From assembly GCA_963669435.1 (NCBI GenBank), contig OY770025.1:868001-932000 (forward strand): a stretch of DNA of 64,000 nucleotides. The letters are read 5' to 3'. Each line of letters opens with the position of its first letter. Position 1 is the stretch's first letter. The translations under genes were made by a program, and so were the position numbers. Below the pieces are notes generated by a model. It did no database searches, was not told the DNA's origin, and was given only the letters and a program-made list of their open reading frames with translations. Source of the DNA: CALJFL01 sp963669435 (GTDB lineage Bacteria; Pseudomonadota; Gammaproteobacteria; Pseudomonadales; Halieaceae). Positions 35,408-43,384 of this stretch are shown here, one piece after another.

Positions 35408-37183
35408 ATGGTCAATACTTTCAGTATCTTGCGTCAAAAAGCCACTGTTTTCATGGAATTGGAAAAGAAGCTACCCGGCGAGGACATCAGCCCCACTGAG
35501 TCGCTGGAAGCGAGACTCAAGGAACGGCTGCTGGCAGACAAAGCGCTGAAAGAAATGGACTTCGCCCGCGCCCGGCGATTGCACAGCGAACAAATTGGCA
35601 GCGAGACCATGGTCTCGGTGTTAGTGCGTTTGGGTATGGTATCGGAACGCGCCATGGCAAGTGCGTTGGCCGAGGTGATGGACTTGCCTCTGTGCAAGCC
35701 TGCCGACTTTCCCGACGAACCGGTACCCGATGCGGACATCACCCGCCGCTTCCTGGTCGACCGCTCGATTCTTCCGGTGGCGCGCAACAATGGCACCCTC
35801 ACGCTGGCGCTCAGTGACCCGACCGACGAGTTTCCCCTGCGCGCTGTAGCCATGGCCTGCGGCGTTGAAGTGGAACCCTGCATCGCCAGCAAGTCAGACA
35901 TCCAGCAGGCGCTGCAAAGACTCTATGCGAGTCCAGCCGACAGCCACGGTGACCGCCTGGACGACATCGATGACATCGCCGAGGAAGACGTGGAACGACT
36001 GCGCGACATGGCCAGCGAGGCCCCGGTCATCCGCCTGGTCAACCAGATTATCCAGCGCGCAGTCGAATACGGCGCCTCAGACATCCACATCGAACCCTTT
36101 GAGAACAGCCTGAAAGTACGCAGCCGTGTGGACGGCGTGTTGCGCGAAGATGCTTCTCCCGCCAAGGCGATGGGCCCTGCGATCATTTCCCGGGTGAAGA
36201 TCATGGCTGGATTGGATATCGCCGAGCGACGCTTGCCCCAGGACGGCAGAATCAACCTGCGTATCCAGGGAGACGACCTGGACATACGCGTCTCCACCAT
36301 GCCGACCATGTACGGTGAGAGTGTGGTCATGCGCCTCTTGCACCGTGAGGCAGTATCACTCGACTTTGACAGCCTCGGCTTCAGCGACCAACAGAAGGAA
36401 CAGATACAGGGCGCGCTGGCCATGCCCAATGGCATGGTGATTGTCACCGGCCCCACCGGCAGCGGCAAGACCACTACCTTGTACACCGCCCTGCACTGCC
36501 TCAATACCGAGGAGCGCAAGGTGATTACGGTGGAAGACCCAGTGGAGTACAACCTTGAGGGCATCAACCAGATACAGGTGAATCCCTCTATCGGCCTGAA
36601 TTTTTCAGGGGCGCTGCGCTCAATCGTCCGGCAGGACCCGGACGTGATTATGGTGGGTGAGATGCGCGACCTGGAAACCGCGAAGATCTGCGTGCAATCG
36701 GCCTTAACCGGACACCTTGTTCTATCCACCCTGCACACCAATGACGCCGCCAGCAGCATCACGCGGCTGCTGGAAATGGGTATGGATGACTACCTGCTCA
36801 ACTCCACGGTAAACATGGCCATGGCGCAACGTCTGGTCAGGTTGCTGTGCCCGCACTGCCGGGAAGCCTACACCCCCAACGAGGGACAGGTGCGAGAATT
36901 TCATCTACAGGAGTTCGCCGAACAGGACGAACTGCAGCTCTATCATCCGGTGGGTTGCGAGGCCTGCGGCGGCACCGGCTACCGGGGCCGCATCGCCATA
37001 GTAGAAATGTTAACGATGACCGAGGCCATTCGCGAACTGGTCTTACAACACGCCAGCGCAGGCCAAATAGAACGCGCGGCGCGTAACGAAGGCATGCACT
37101 CCATGTTCGAAGACGGCTGCATCAAGGCCGCCCAGGGACTAACCACCATCGAAGAAGTACTGCGGGTGACCCAGGAAGGGTGA
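35408..37183 (+). CDS. gspE: Type II secretion system ATPase GspE
   Basis: 591 residues. The N1 domain (about 30-160), a DIAEEDVERLRDMASEAPVIRLVN linker and the ATPase core are visible: Walker A GPTGSGKTTTLY, Asp box VIMVGEMRDLETA, Walker B, His box HLVLSTLHTNDAASS, and a zinc tetracysteine unit (CPHC ... CEAC). GspE drives pseudopilus assembly from the cytoplasm. Start is uncertain: 35408 is the longest; an ATG at 35453 would fit a TTGACG box at 35391-35396 better and begins just before MELEKKLPGEDIS. Neither has a clear ribosome site. It is the first gene of the gspE-F-H-I-J-K-L-M-C-D operon. Confidence 0.95.
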   Translation: MVNTFSILRQKATVFMELEKKLPGEDISPTESLEARLKERLLADKALKEMDFARARRLHSEQIGSETMVSVLVRLGMVSERAMASALAEVMDLPLCKPADFPDEPVPDADITRRFLVDRSILPVARNNGTLTLALSDPTDEFPLRAVAMACGVEVEPCIASKSDIQQALQRLYASPADSHGDRLDDIDDIAEEDVERLRDMASEAPVIRLVNQIIQRAVEYGASDIHIEPFENSLKVRSRVDGVLREDASPAKAMGPAIISRVKIMAGLDIAERRLPQDGRINLRIQGDDLDIRVSTMPTMYGESVVMRLLHREAVSLDFDSLGFSDQQKEQIQGALAMPNGMVIVTGPTGSGKTTTLYTALHCLNTEERKVITVEDPVEYNLEGINQIQVNPSIGLNFSGALRSIVRQDPDVIMVGEMRDLETAKICVQSALTGHLVLSTLHTNDAASSITRLLEMGMDDYLLNSTVNMAMAQRLVRLLCPHCREAYTPNEGQVREFHLQEFAEQDELQLYHPVGCEACGGTGYRGRIAIVEMLTMTEAIRELVLQHASAGQIERAARNEGMHSMFEDGCIKAAQGLTTIEEVLRVTQEG

Positions 37184-37184
37184 T

Positions 37185-38405
37185 ATGGGCGTCTTCGAGT
37201 ATCAGGCGGTAACGCCCCAGGGCGAGACGCGCTCCGGTTCCGTAACGGCGAATTCTGAACAGGAGGCCGTGGCGCGAATTCAGACCATGGGACTGATGGT
37301 CATGGACGTTGGCAGCGGCAGGAGTGCAACCAACACCCGCTCGCTCTCAGCAAGGCTAAACAGTCGCACCACACTGAAGCAATCAGACATTGTCGATTTC
37401 ACCCGGCAGCTGTCTGTGCTTATCGGTGCGGGTTTGTCACTGGATCGCTCCCTGGAGATCATCCGCTCGGTATCCCGCCTGCCCCCACTGGTAGCGCTGG
37501 TGGAACAGCTACAGGAAGGCGTGCGAGGTGGCGACTCCTATTCCAAAGCCCTGGAACAGTTCCCCGAGCACTTCTCCAACTTCTATATCAACTTCGTTCG
37601 CTCCGCCGAATACTCGGGGTCGATGGGCAGCAGCCTGGAGGAGCTGTCACAGGCACTAGACAAGGCCAGTGCGCTGCGTGAACAACTGAAATCTGCGTTG
37701 GTTTATCCCTCTATCCTGGTGCTGGTGACCCTGGCATCGCTGGTACTTATCTTCATGTTCGTGTTGCCCGAGTTCGCACAGATGTTCGAGGACATGAATG
37801 CAGAGTTACCAGCCTCTACCGCCTTCATTCTCGGTGTTGCCGACTGGCTGGAAAATTACAGCTGGGTACTGTTCGCGGTCCTGCTGCTGGGAGCCTGGTA
37901 TATAAGTCGCAAGCGCCAGGACGAGGCCTGGCGGCTGGCATGGGATACGCGCATTCTGTCTTTACCCCTGTTTGGGGACCTGGTGAGCAAGGTGGAGGTC
38001 GCCCGTTTGAGCAGGAGTCTGGGCACCTTACTGCGCGGCGGCGTGCCACTATTGAACGCCATGGAAATCGCTCGGGACAGCGTGCAAAACCGCAAACTGG
38101 CAAACAGCCTGGGCAACGCCATGGAAAGCCTGCGTCAGGGATCGGGCCTGACGGCACCGCTAATAGAGGCGCAAGTGTTCCCGGAGTTTGCCCTGCAAAT
38201 GATCCAGGTCGGCGAGGAGTCCGGCAAGCTGGATTCGATGTTGCTGAAGGTCGCAGACATCTACGACGACGAGGTCACCCTGGCCACCCAGCGTGTGCTC
38301 TCAATCATTGAGCCCGTGATGATTATCGGTCTAGGTGTGGCCATCGGCGGCATCATTATGTCTATCCTCGCGGCGATTTTGTCGATCAATGAAATACCGC
38401 TATAG
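37185..38405 (+). CDS. gspF: Type II secretion system inner membrane protein GspF
   Basis: 406 residues with the usual two helical-bundle cytoplasmic domains (residues ~60-180 and ~270-380) and three membrane helices, the last at the C-terminus (GLGVAIGGIIMSILAAILSIN). LSVLIGAGLSLDRSLEII and LGTLLRGGVPLLNAMEIARD are the paired family motifs. It anchors GspE to the inner-membrane platform. It begins one base after gspE and overlaps gspH by 17 bases. Confidence 0.95.
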   Translation: MGVFEYQAVTPQGETRSGSVTANSEQEAVARIQTMGLMVMDVGSGRSATNTRSLSARLNSRTTLKQSDIVDFTRQLSVLIGAGLSLDRSLEIIRSVSRLPPLVALVEQLQEGVRGGDSYSKALEQFPEHFSNFYINFVRSAEYSGSMGSSLEELSQALDKASALREQLKSALVYPSILVLVTLASLVLIFMFVLPEFAQMFEDMNAELPASTAFILGVADWLENYSWVLFAVLLLGAWYISRKRQDEAWRLAWDTRILSLPLFGDLVSKVEVARLSRSLGTLLRGGVPLLNAMEIARDSVQNRKLANSLGNAMESLRQGSGLTAPLIEAQVFPEFALQMIQVGEESGKLDSMLLKVADIYDDEVTLATQRVLSIIEPVMIIGLGVAIGGIIMSILAAILSINEIPL

Positions 38406-38883
38406 CAACAATTCCAGTGGCTATCAAAGAAGCCGCGTAGGTATCCATGGCTTCACGCTGGTGGAACTACTGGTTGTAATCCTGGTGCTTGCATTTGCTA
38501 TGGGTGTGACTGCCACCAGCTATCAGCAACGCTCACCGGGAGCTGCTATGGAAAGCGAAGCCAGGAAGTTAACTTCTATGCTAAGGGTGCAACGAGCCCG
38601 CGCAATGACCGAGGGCATCATTACTATTGTTGAACCCGAGGACAATCAAACCACGTATAGAGTGACACCTGGGGAAAAGGAGCACGTGCTACCCGATGAA
38701 CTCTACATCGAATGTGAACCCGCACAACAGGTCTCCGCAAGGCCTGTAGCGGGAATCCGGTTCTACCCTGACGGAAGCTCCAGCGGCGGACACTGTCGTC
38801 TGAGATCTGGTAGCGAGGCACGCATCATAGAGGTCCACTGGTTAACTGGAGGCGTAGCACTTGGCAAAGCGGAAAGCGAATAA
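38389..38883 (+). CDS. gspH: Type II secretion minor pseudopilin GspH
   Basis: 164 residues. The prepilin site G-FTLVE (HGFTLVELLVVILVLAFAMG, about residues 22-41) is preceded by a basic stretch. The C-terminal part (PVAGIRFYPDGSSSGG, VHWLTGGVAL) is the GspH/FimT globular fold. It lacks the GspG calcium and DPWG-type region, so I call it GspH, not the major pseudopilin. The start at 38389 is chosen from ATG AAA TAC overlapping gspF; it gives a normal short leader. Confidence 0.85.
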   Translation: MKYRYSNNSSGYQRSRVGIHGFTLVELLVVILVLAFAMGVTATSYQQRSPGAAMESEARKLTSMLRVQRARAMTEGIITIVEPEDNQTTYRVTPGEKEHVLPDELYIECEPAQQVSARPVAGIRFYPDGSSSGGHCRLRSGSEARIIEVHWLTGGVALGKAESE

Positions 38884-39280
38884 CCAGGGCTTCACGTTAT
38901 TGGAAATCGTGGTTGCCCTGGCAGTAATGTCGCTGTGCATAACCGCCATACTGCAGAGCTTTGTGCGCGCTACCAGTTCGACCCGGGTTGCCGGTGACTA
39001 CTACGAGGCCCTACAGATTGCCGAGACTCGTATGGCGCTACTTGTGGCCCAGCCAGAGCCCGAGCGAAATGATGGCGGCAGCCTTCAGAACGGCTTTCGC
39101 TGGCAAAGTAGTGTAGCGGAATTCGAACCAATGGATGAAGACCCACTCTCCATGGGGTCACCACTTCAAAGCCTGGATAACAGCCGCATTCCCTACCACT
39201 ATCTTGTGGAGGTCTTCTGGGGTGAAAACGACGAACGGTCATTGCAGCTCAATACCATCCGGCTCGGAGTCGACCTGTGA
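38861..39280 (+). CDS. gspI: Type II secretion minor pseudopilin GspI
   Basis: 139 residues with TTG as start and GGAGG about eight bases before it. The short leader MAKRKANNQG is cleaved before FTLLEIVVALAVMSLCITAI. The mature protein is about 129 residues, and VFWGENDERSLQLNTIRLGVD closes the small globular domain. GspI forms the pseudopilus tip with GspJ and GspK. It overlaps gspH by 23 bases and gspJ by four. Confidence 0.87.
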   Translation: MAKRKANNQGFTLLEIVVALAVMSLCITAILQSFVRATSSTRVAGDYYEALQIAETRMALLVAQPEPERNDGGSLQNGFRWQSSVAEFEPMDEDPLSMGSPLQSLDNSRIPYHYLVEVFWGENDERSLQLNTIRLGVDL

Positions 39281-40047
39281 GCACCTATCGTAACGGGTCG
39301 CCATCAAAGGGTGGGGGCAGGCGACTTGTACAGGGCTTCACGCTGGTTGAAACGCTAATCGCACTGCTGCTACTGGCAATCATCACGGTGATAATGGTGG
39401 GCGTGCTGCGAACCGCTTCACAGACCTGGAGCCGCGTCACCAGCCACCAGGATGCAGCCGAAAACCGCCTGGTCCTGAATCAGTTTCTGCGGCGACACTT
39501 GTCAGACATACGCTTCATGCGTGTACGCACCGTTAAAGACCAAGTGATATATAGCTTCCTGGGCGACGAACGCGCATTGCACTATGTTGCTCCCTTCCCC
39601 AGTCACGAAAGTGATGGTCATCTATACTGGTGGACGCTTACCAACCAAATTGACGAATCATCGGGCCATAGGCAACTCGCACTGCAGTACCGTCCCTTCC
39701 ACAAGGAATACCGGGTGGAAATCGATGATGACGGCCTCCTCACACTGTTCAACCCCGAGGCTGAGGAGGACGATGATGACTCACAACGTGATGATTCCGA
39801 CGAGGATTTTCTGGAAACTATAGTTCTGGCTGAAAATGTCACCATAGACGCAGTCGAATTTTTCCGCCGCGCACCATTTGGGGAAGAAGAGTGGTTAGAC
39901 AAGTGGGAGCCGCTGGCACTGGCACCGATGATTATTCGGCTGACAATAGCCGGCAATGATCACCTGGGGGAGAGCTACAATTTCCCAGAAATAGCAGTGA
40001 CACCACGATTCAAAAGAGGCGGACTGCACGGACGCTTCAATGATTAA
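39277..40047 (+). CDS. gspJ: Type II secretion minor pseudopilin GspJ
   Basis: 256 residues with a GTG start that overlaps gspI. The prepilin motif is GFTLVETLIALLLLAIITVI at about residues 22-41. The C-terminal domain is longer than average for GspJ and has an acidic insert (EAEEDDDDSQRDDSDED, ~residues 165-181) that could bind calcium or simply be a loop. VEFFRRAPFGEEEWLDKWEPL and PMIIRLTIAG match the GspJ beta-sheet. It overlaps gspK by eight bases. Confidence 0.87.
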   Translation: MSTYRNGSPSKGGGRRLVQGFTLVETLIALLLLAIITVIMVGVLRTASQTWSRVTSHQDAAENRLVLNQFLRRHLSDIRFMRVRTVKDQVIYSFLGDERALHYVAPFPSHESDGHLYWWTLTNQIDESSGHRQLALQYRPFHKEYRVEIDDDGLLTLFNPEAEEDDDDSQRDDSDEDFLETIVLAENVTIDAVEFFRRAPFGEEEWLDKWEPLALAPMIIRLTIAGNDHLGESYNFPEIAVTPRFKRGGLHGRFND

Positions 40048-41002
40048 GTATAGCGCCAAAAAATCGACATACGCAGGGTATGCACTGGTCTCGGTGTTGT
40101 GGCTGGTTACCCTGCTCAGCGTCATGGCAACCGGGCTGGCCTACGCCAACCGACACCACCTGCTCGGCGTCTCCGGCATCGTGGGCGGCACCCAGGCGCG
40201 CTACCTTGCAGATGGAGCGACCCAACTGGTGATCGCCAATTTGCTTTCAGATAGCGAGTCTTCTCGCCTCCTGGCAGACGGCGAAACCATTGCTCTATCC
40301 TTACCAGGAGGTACCGTGGAGGTCACCGTTCAAGACGAGTATGGCAAGGTCGATATCAACCGCGCTTCAACGGACCTTCTGAGGCGACTCTTATACAGCT
40401 TTGACCTGGAGCCAGACGTCGCCGACCCACTCGCTGATGCTATTGCGGACTACCGCGACGAGGATGATCTGAAACACTTGAACGGCGCAGAAGATGAAGA
40501 CTACATTGCCGCTGAACTGGGTTGGGAATCCAGGGATGCACCGTTTACCGAAACGAACCAGCTAAGAAACGTGCTGGGTATGACCGAGGAAATCTTCCTC
40601 GCACTGCGGCCCAACGTCACCGTGTACAGCAGGCAGCCCGGGGTAAATCCGGAGGTGGCCCCGCTGCAGGTACTTATCGCGCTCTCAAACATGTCTCCAG
40701 AACTTCTGGGCGACTACATTGAGCAACGGCGCATAAGCCATCGAGAGGGCTTACCCATGCCGCCCAAGCCCCAGATCACCAACAGCTATAACCTGAGCCG
40801 GCGCGGTGTGGTCTACTTCCTGGGAGCACGCTCCACCACTAACTCAAGTGGCAAGGGCGGATTATCCACGGTGTTCTCAGTGCGGCGCTCACGGGCAGAG
40901 CCAGCGGTAGAGACTCTCGCCTGGCAAGCCTATGTACTTCCGGAGGTTACATCCGCAGAAACGCGTGATAACCTCGATGAAACAAGCGACTGGAAGGAGT
41001 GA
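40040..41002 (+). CDS. gspK: Type II secretion minor pseudopilin GspK
   Basis: 320 residues, the large tip pseudopilin. It starts with a YAGYALVSVLWLVTLLSVMATGLA segment, which replaces the canonical FTLxE with YALVS, a substitution usual for GspK since this subunit lacks the Glu at position 5. DEYGKVDINRAS and DYRDEDD are typical of the GspK globular part. The protein caps the pseudopilus through GspI and GspJ. Confidence 0.9.
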   Translation: MIKYSAKKSTYAGYALVSVLWLVTLLSVMATGLAYANRHHLLGVSGIVGGTQARYLADGATQLVIANLLSDSESSRLLADGETIALSLPGGTVEVTVQDEYGKVDINRASTDLLRRLLYSFDLEPDVADPLADAIADYRDEDDLKHLNGAEDEDYIAAELGWESRDAPFTETNQLRNVLGMTEEIFLALRPNVTVYSRQPGVNPEVAPLQVLIALSNMSPELLGDYIEQRRISHREGLPMPPKPQITNSYNLSRRGVVYFLGARSTTNSSGKGGLSTVFSVRRSRAEPAVETLAWQAYVLPEVTSAETRDNLDETSDWKE

Positions 41003-41006
41003 CTGC

Positions 41007-42110
41007 ATGCAATTTGCAGGCATGGACAATCGCGAGCTCACAGCCCACATAGGACAATTCTGGTCCTGGTGGAGCACAGAACTGAAGCAGTGCATACCGC
41101 GCCAACTGTTGCAGCACTTTTACCCCGACACTCCAGAAGTACTGGTGGCCATCCGGGAAGGCGAAGCCCGTTTCTATCAATCCACCGAAGCAACCTCTGA
41201 ACCCTTTATCACAGTCAAACTCGACGAACTAGAAAGGCCTGAGCGACTGGCGGAGGTGAACGCCACCCTGTCCACCTATCCGCAAGGCACTTACCTCGCG
41301 GTCACACTTGGCGCGCAACAGACACTGTGCCAGCAGGTACAACTCCCAATCGCCACCGAATCCAATCTTGATTCCGTTATCCGCTTTGAAATTGATCGAC
41401 TCACACCTTACTCGCCCGACGAGGTGTTGCACGCACATCGCATTATCGGACGTCATCCGGAAACAGATCAGATTGCCATCGAGTTGGATGTGGTACCAAG
41501 GGCGCTGGTCAAAGCATTGATGGAATCGCTGTCGAGCCTGTGTCTCCCCGTACTCGCGCTATACCCGCACGTTGGTGAGGAGAATCACTGGCCCGCCAGT
41601 AAGGTCAATATGCTGGGTGCCGAGCAAAAGAACGGAGACAGTCGATTCAACCAGAGAACACGCTACAGTGCGGTGGCCGTCGCAGCGCTGTTACTGTTGG
41701 TACTGGCACTCCCGATCATGTTCCTGAACATGAAATCCCAGGACCTGGAAGCGCGGCTTGACGCTGTGCGCCAACAAGGGTCACAGCTCAGCGAGCAACG
41801 CGCCATGCTCGATGAACGTCATGCAGCTCGCAGCGAACTTCTCCGTCGCAGACAGGAAATGCCCAGCAAGCTGCAATTAATTGATGAACTGACTCGCTTG
41901 CTTCCCGACCATACCTGGGTCTCGCGATTAAGCGTTGAAGACACCGTGGTTAAGCTCGCCGGCGAATCGAGCGAGGCGTCTCAGCTCATTGAAATCCTCG
42001 ACCAATCGCCAAATTTTCATAACGTCAGGTTCGACTCCCCTGTAATACGCAACTCGCGTTCAGAACAGGATCGTTACGAGATTCGCCTGGAGCTGGGGGC
42101 GGGGTCATGA
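41007..42110 (+). CDS. gspL: Type II secretion system protein GspL (PilN-like)
   Basis: 367 residues. The cytoplasmic part (about 1-210) has actin-like fold elements (FYQSTEATSEPFITVKL, IRFEIDRLTPYSPDEVLHAH); one membrane helix (YSAVAVAALLLLVLALPIMFL, ~residues 213-233) leads to a periplasmic coiled coil (LEARLDAVRQQGSQLSEQ) and a ferredoxin-like domain. The start at 41007 follows AAGGAG at 40993; an ATG at 40932 lies inside gspK. It recruits GspE to the platform and pairs with GspM. Confidence 0.85.
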   Translation: MQFAGMDNRELTAHIGQFWSWWSTELKQCIPRQLLQHFYPDTPEVLVAIREGEARFYQSTEATSEPFITVKLDELERPERLAEVNATLSTYPQGTYLAVTLGAQQTLCQQVQLPIATESNLDSVIRFEIDRLTPYSPDEVLHAHRIIGRHPETDQIAIELDVVPRALVKALMESLSSLCLPVLALYPHVGEENHWPASKVNMLGAEQKNGDSRFNQRTRYSAVAVAALLLLVLALPIMFLNMKSQDLEARLDAVRQQGSQLSEQRAMLDERHAARSELLRRRQEMPSKLQLIDELTRLLPDHTWVSRLSVEDTVVKLAGESSEASQLIEILDQSPNFHNVRFDSPVIRNSRSEQDRYEIRLELGAGS

Positions 42111-42706
42111 CTTTAACGCCCCAGGCAAGCCGAACCTTGGCGATCGCATTGTTCGCTCTCATTATTGCCCTGGTTCTCAGCTTTATAATCATGCCCTACG
42201 CTCAACTGGTCGGGAGCAAAGTCGACCGCGTGACCCTGTTACAGGAGCGACTGGGGAGATACCAGCAACTGTTGGCCACCGCTCCGGACATAGAAGCCAA
42301 TATGGCAAGGCTATCTGCCGCCGAAGCTGACAATAATATATTTTTGCAGGGGAATAAGGCGGCCATAGCCTCGGCCAATCTGCGAGAACATGTTGACAGC
42401 ACGGTGCGCAATGCCGGCGGCTTGCTGGTGCGCAGCCAGGAGCACGAGGCACCCCCACTGGCTTCTACCACGCCCGTTGGATTACAACTCAATATCAACG
42501 GTGAAATCAGGCATCTTGTCAGCCTGCTACATGCGCTTGAAGAGTCTCGGCCTCTACTACTCATTGACGAGTTCGAACTTGCCAGTACCGCGGCGCGCAC
42601 GGGAATAACACGAAGCCAACGAAGAGCAAAAGCATCCAGCGCACGTCGCGGCAGCCTGGATATTCGTATGAATGTGGTAGGTTACTTACCCGGAGTCGTT
42701 AACTAA
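42107..42706 (+). CDS. gspM: Type II secretion system protein GspM
   Basis: 199 residues: a short cytoplasmic N-terminus, one membrane helix (LAIALFALIIALVLSFIIMPY, residues ~10-30), a coiled coil (KVDRVTLLQERLGRYQQLL) and a small periplasmic domain of the GspM type (EIRHLVSLLHALEESRPLLLIDEFEL). The gene overlaps gspL by four bases and gspC by one. It works as partner of GspL in the inner-membrane platform. Confidence 0.85.
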   Translation: MTLTPQASRTLAIALFALIIALVLSFIIMPYAQLVGSKVDRVTLLQERLGRYQQLLATAPDIEANMARLSAAEADNNIFLQGNKAAIASANLREHVDSTVRNAGGLLVRSQEHEAPPLASTTPVGLQLNINGEIRHLVSLLHALEESRPLLLIDEFELASTAARTGITRSQRRAKASSARRGSLDIRMNVVGYLPGVVN

Positions 42707-43374
42707 TGGCCTCTGCCAGCGCCTCCAAACCGATCGAGCGTGCGTTGCGCACTGCAGCTATCGCATTGGCTCTGATTCTTGTTGGAGAGTGGGTGTTGTT
42801 ATCTGCAATGACTGGCGAGGTGCAGCCGATTGAAAACACAGCAGATATGCCAAACGAAGTTACTATCGATCACTATACTTCCGCTCCAGTAGATTCCTTT
42901 GGGGACTCTATTGAGCGCTCGCTGTTCGCCTGGAACCGCAAGCCGAGAAACTCGGGCAACCTGACGGGCGAGGAGGAGAACAGCGACCCTGAGGAATGGC
43001 AATTGTCGGGAGTTATCGCGCATTTCGACCGCAGACCAATAGCACTGTTCTTCAACCCCGAAAGCCAGGAGAGCGTCAGGCTAGAAGAAGAGATGTTCCT
43101 GGGCAGTTGGCAGGTGGATACGATTGAGCGAGAAGCAGTGACACTGGTAGACGGCGACCAAAAAAAGGTAATCCAACTTCAAACCGCGGATATCGCTGGC
43201 CCGGACACAAAGGAAGATCCAGGTTTGAATGAGCGCGGTGTTGAGGCAGACAAGCAATCGGGGCAGAACGCCACTGCGCAATCAGGGCAAGCACAGGCCG
43301 AAGATCAGCAAGACCAACTGTCTGCGTTCTTCAAGGCCTTACAAGAACGTCAAAACAATAACAACGAATCATAG
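42706..43374 (+). CDS. GspC-like (type II secretion protein C/N) subunit
   Basis: 222 residues with one membrane helix (TAAIALALILVGEWVLLSAM, ~residues 11-30) and a periplasmic HR-like beta domain (DSFGDSIERSLFAWNRKP, WQLSGVIAHFDRRPIALFFNPESQESVRLEEEMFLG). That region corresponds to the homology region of GspC which contacts the secretin; there is no PDZ domain, so the protein is short. The C-terminal ~60 residues are Gln/Asp-rich and probably disordered. The start overlaps the gspM stop by one base and the gspD gene follows immediately. Other annotators might call it GspN. Confidence 0.75.
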   Translation: MASASASKPIERALRTAAIALALILVGEWVLLSAMTGEVQPIENTADMPNEVTIDHYTSAPVDSFGDSIERSLFAWNRKPRNSGNLTGEEENSDPEEWQLSGVIAHFDRRPIALFFNPESQESVRLEEEMFLGSWQVDTIEREAVTLVDGDQKKVIQLQTADIAGPDTKEDPGLNERGVEADKQSGQNATAQSGQAQAEDQQDQLSAFFKALQERQNNNNES

Positions 43375-43384
43375 GCGGCGAATA